This document shows positions 5,030 to 6,939 of a stretch of 6,939 nucleotides of DNA, piece after piece. The DNA is taken from assembly GCA_006227875.1 (NCBI GenBank), contig SBFI01000092.1, forward strand, positions 1 through 6,939. The letters are read 5' to 3'. The notes beneath the pieces were generated by a model. The model ran no database searches. It had not been told where the DNA came from and saw only the letters and a list, made by a program, of their open reading frames with translations. The first letter of the stretch is position 1. Each line of letters begins with the position of its first letter. The position numbers were made by a program, and so were the translations under genes. The stretch comes from Acidobacteriota bacterium (GTDB taxonomy: Bacteria; Acidobacteriota; Thermoanaerobaculia; Multivoradales; JAHEKO01).

Positions 5030-6885
5030 GCGTCAGCCTCGGTCGATGGCCTCTCGCTCGGTGGCACGATCCCGAACCGGCCGGCAATGAGGAGAATCAG
5101 GCGCTCGACCTGATTCATCTCGGCGCGTTCCTCCAAAACCGAGCGTGCCAGCGCGGGCTCGTCGGTGATGATGTTGTCGACACCGAGACTCATCATCGCC
5201 GACATCTGCACCGGCTCGTTGACCGTCCAGACATAGACCTCCCGGTCGAGTCCATGCACGTTGCGGATGAACCTGCGCCTGGCGATCGGGGTGTTGACGG
5301 CATAGAAGTCGACCTCGAGCTTCGTCAGGTCGCCGAGTGCCACGGCGGTCAGCAGCCCGACGGGCCAGCCGGGTCTCAATTCCTGCACCCGCTCGACGAG
5401 CTCCTGCTTGAGCGACATGATGACGACGTCCGACTCCAGTCCCGCCGCCTCTACCTGCTCGATCACTTTTTCTTCCAGCCGGTCGTTGTGACCGTAGTAC
5501 TTGAGCTCGATATTGAGCTTGATCTTCCCCTTGCACAGCTCCAGGACCTCGGCGAGGGCCGGTACCCGTTGATCCCCGAACTCGGGTGAGAACCAGCTGC
5601 CGATGTCGATGTCGCGCAGCTCTTCGGTGGTGACCTCCCAGATCTTCCGATCGACACCGGCGATGCGCTTGAAGTCGCTGTCGTGCCAGACGACCACAGT
5701 GCCGTCGGCAATCTCCTGGACATCGAACTCGACCCAGTCGGCGCCCTCGGTAATCGCCCCCTCGATGGCGGCAAGGGTGTTTTCGGGTGCCTCACCCGAG
5801 GCGCCGCGATGGGCGGTGATCACGGCTCGATCTTCCACCTTGGCGTTGCCGGCCAGCACCAGACCGCTGACAATGGCGGCGACAGCTGCCGCCACCGCAC
5901 CCCAGAAGAGAGCCTTTTTCGGCACCTTCCAGGAAGCCTTGGTGCCGAGAGGCTCGGTATCGATCTGTGAAGCGAGCTGCTCACCGTGAGAATCGGTTCG
6001 ATCCCACCAGAGATTGACGACCAGAATGCTGAATATCGCGCCGGTTACAAACGAGACCAAGATGTTCAGCAGTCCGCTTACCACCATCGCCGTTCCGGTA
6101 CCGAGGACGACCGCGGTGAGCGACTCGCTGGCTTCCGGGATCACCAAGCGGGCAATGACCCCAACCCCGGCGGTGACCAGAGTGGCGGTGAGCAGACTGA
6201 GTACGGCCCACCCGATCAACCACGAGGCGAGCGACCGGCGGTGGCCGGCAGCGAGATCACGACTCTCCTTCAATGCCTCGGCCCCACCGGAATTCTCGAA
6301 GAGGACGAGGGGAAGCGCATAGGCCCAGCTGAGAAGCAGCCGGGCAAGAACGACCACGAGAGCGACGACGATAAGCCCGATCAGGACGGCAGCGAGATAG
6401 AACTCCCGCGGTCTCTCGGCAAGGTAGTAGTTGATGTCGAAGTGGGTGAGCAGCAGCAGAAAGACGAGACCGCCGGCGACCAGGAAGGGTGCCGCGTGAA
6501 GCAGCACCCGAGCGACCATCTGGCCCGCCAGGTTGAAGATCGAAGCGGCTCGCCTGACGACGTGACGCAGGGCCTCGTAGTAGGTGATCGATCGATCGTG
6601 CCGCGCGCCAAACACGATGGTCATCAGACCGGCCTGCTCGACAAAGCCGATGCCGGCGAATATCGCCCCCGCCACCAGCAGAGTCACTAAACCCAGCGGA
6701 CGAAGAAAGAAGAAGAGGATGTCCTCGTCGGTGACGACCCCGCCGCTTTGCCGGGAGACCAAAAGACCGAGCAGAATTCCGGCTGCCGGGGTGAGCAGGA
6801 CAAAGCCCGCGACCTTGGCCAGAACATCGGTGATGGCGAGCTGTGGCCAGGTACGACGAAAATCTTCGAGGATTCTGGAGATCAT
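5026..6885 (-). CDS. Membrane-anchored glycerophosphodiester phosphodiesterase
   Basis: Hydrolyses glycerophosphodiesters (deacylated phospholipids or related polymers) to glycerol 3-phosphate and an alcohol, by family inference. It has 619 residues in two parts. Residues 1-346 hold about seven membrane helices (about 22-44, 55-85, 125-147, 163-187, 222-250, 258-292, 324-346), resembling the membrane domain that precedes some GDPD enzymes (Pfam GPDPase_memb). Residues 354-582 are a complete GDPD barrel: HRGASGEAPENT (359-370) with His359 and Arg360, metal ligands Glu386 and Asp388 in WVEFDVQ, catalytic His401 in VVWHD, Glu460 in LNIELK, and the closing VWTVN and DNIITDEP motifs. A tail from about 590 includes a short hydrophobic stretch (LILLIAG). 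The catalytic part probably faces outward. The start at 6885 has no clear Shine-Dalgarno sequence. Substrate is not determined. Confidence 0.93.
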   Translation of the reverse strand: MISRILEDFRRTWPQLAITDVLAKVAGFVLLTPAAGILLGLLVSRQSGGVVTDEDILFFFLRPLGLVTLLVAGAIFAGIGFVEQAGLMTIVFGARHDRSITYYEALRHVVRRAASIFNLAGQMVARVLLHAAPFLVAGGLVFLLLLTHFDINYYLAERPREFYLAAVLIGLIVVALVVVLARLLLSWAYALPLVLFENSGGAEALKESRDLAAGHRRSLASWLIGWAVLSLLTATLVTAGVGVIARLVIPEASESLTAVVLGTGTAMVVSGLLNILVSFVTGAIFSILVVNLWWDRTDSHGEQLASQIDTEPLGTKASWKVPKKALFWGAVAAAVAAIVSGLVLAGNAKVEDRAVITAHRGASGEAPENTLAAIEGAITEGADWVEFDVQEIADGTVVVWHDSDFKRIAGVDRKIWEVTTEELRDIDIGSWFSPEFGDQRVPALAEVLELCKGKIKLNIELKYYGHNDRLEEKVIEQVEAAGLESDVVIMSLKQELVERVQELRPGWPVGLLTAVALGDLTKLEVDFYAVNTPIARRRFIRNVHGLDREVYVWTVNEPVQMSAMMSLGVDNIITDEPALARSVLEERAEMNQVERLILLIAGRFGIVPPSERPSTEADA

Positions 6886-6902
6886 GATGGGCTGATACTA
6901 AC

Positions 6903-6938
6903 CTAGCGGATTTGGAGATAGCCGAAGACGAGGAACAG
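6903..6938 (-). CDS. Possible 3' end of an upstream gene (11 codons visible)
   Basis: Minus-strand reading from the right edge gives LFLVFGYLQIR followed by TAG at 6905-6903, 17 bases before the GDPD start. The hydrophobic run looks like the end of a membrane protein, and the close spacing would suit an operon with the GDPD gene. With only 11 codons this is suggestive and no family can be assigned. Confidence 0.3.
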   Translation of the reverse strand: MFLVFGYLQIR

Positions 6939-6939
6939 G

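Larger units (their letters stand above)
3465..5046 (+). repeat. Tandem duplication of a ~0.8 kb unit (-10 box, DUF2959 gene, 3' hairpins, fragment of GDPD gene)
   Basis: Copy A runs from about 3465 to 4250 and copy B from about 4265 to 5046. The two coding sequences have equal length and align without gaps. The 31 bases from TATAAT through AAGGAGGA match at about 24 positions (hand count). The two 3' hairpins are in the same order with exactly 20 bases between them in both copies, and 18 bases at the far end are identical (4233-4250 and 5029-5046). Equivalent points are 796-800 bases apart throughout. The junction lies just upstream of the copy B -10 box. Divergence in the coding part (about 70% protein identity) shows that the event is old. 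Confidence 0.85.

Overview
The window is a gene-dense, high-GC stretch of bacterial chromosome with no tRNA, rRNA, CRISPR array or insertion sequence that I can see. A PadR-controlled MacB-type ABC exporter operon, secreted DUF2959 proteins and a membrane-anchored glycerophosphodiesterase fit a free-living bacterium. PadR-plus-MacB operons are common in Acidobacteriota, so I lean that way, but this is a weak inference from gene content and does not establish the taxon.

Layout. Positions 1-3346, all on the minus strand, form one tightly packed operon read right to left: PadR-family repressor (3346-2909), HlyD/MacA-like membrane fusion protein (2940-1813), LolD/MacB-type ATPase (1816-1100) and FtsX/MacB-type permease (1100 to the left edge, lacking only a short C-terminus). 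Every junction overlaps (32, 4 and 1 bases), which implies translational coupling. The products would make a tripartite-style exporter; no outer-membrane TolC partner lies in the window.

Positions 3347-3502 are a compact divergent control region. A minus-strand promoter (TTGACA/TATATC) drives the exporter operon and a plus-strand promoter (TTGCCA/TATAAT) drives the first DUF2959 gene; their -35 boxes are 6 bases apart. Just downstream of the operon promoter lie two copies of the palindrome TCGGTACCGA at a 16-base period, plus a 7-base-arm inverted repeat over the -10. These are good candidates for the PadR operator.

Positions 3503-4957 hold two tandem plus-strand genes. Both encode 218-residue secreted helical proteins of the DUF2959 family, and the mature parts are about 70% identical without gaps. 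The duplication extends beyond the coding sequence: -10 box, leader, Shine-Dalgarno sequence, two 3' hairpins and an 18-base fragment of the 3' end of the neighbouring phosphodiesterase gene were all copied, so the gap between the two genes carries a scar of the convergent gene.

Positions 5026-6885 (minus) encode a 619-residue glycerophosphodiester phosphodiesterase with an N-terminal multi-helix membrane domain and a C-terminal catalytic domain. It converges on the second DUF2959 gene, and its stop codon lies inside the arm of a shared hairpin. The last bases (6903-6938) may be the 3' end of another minus-strand gene. No gap between genes exceeds 160 bases.

The most interesting item is the tandem DUF2959 pair. 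Its function is unknown, its duplication history is legible, its 3' hairpins keep their fold despite sequence change, and its control region is shared with a PadR-regulated exporter.
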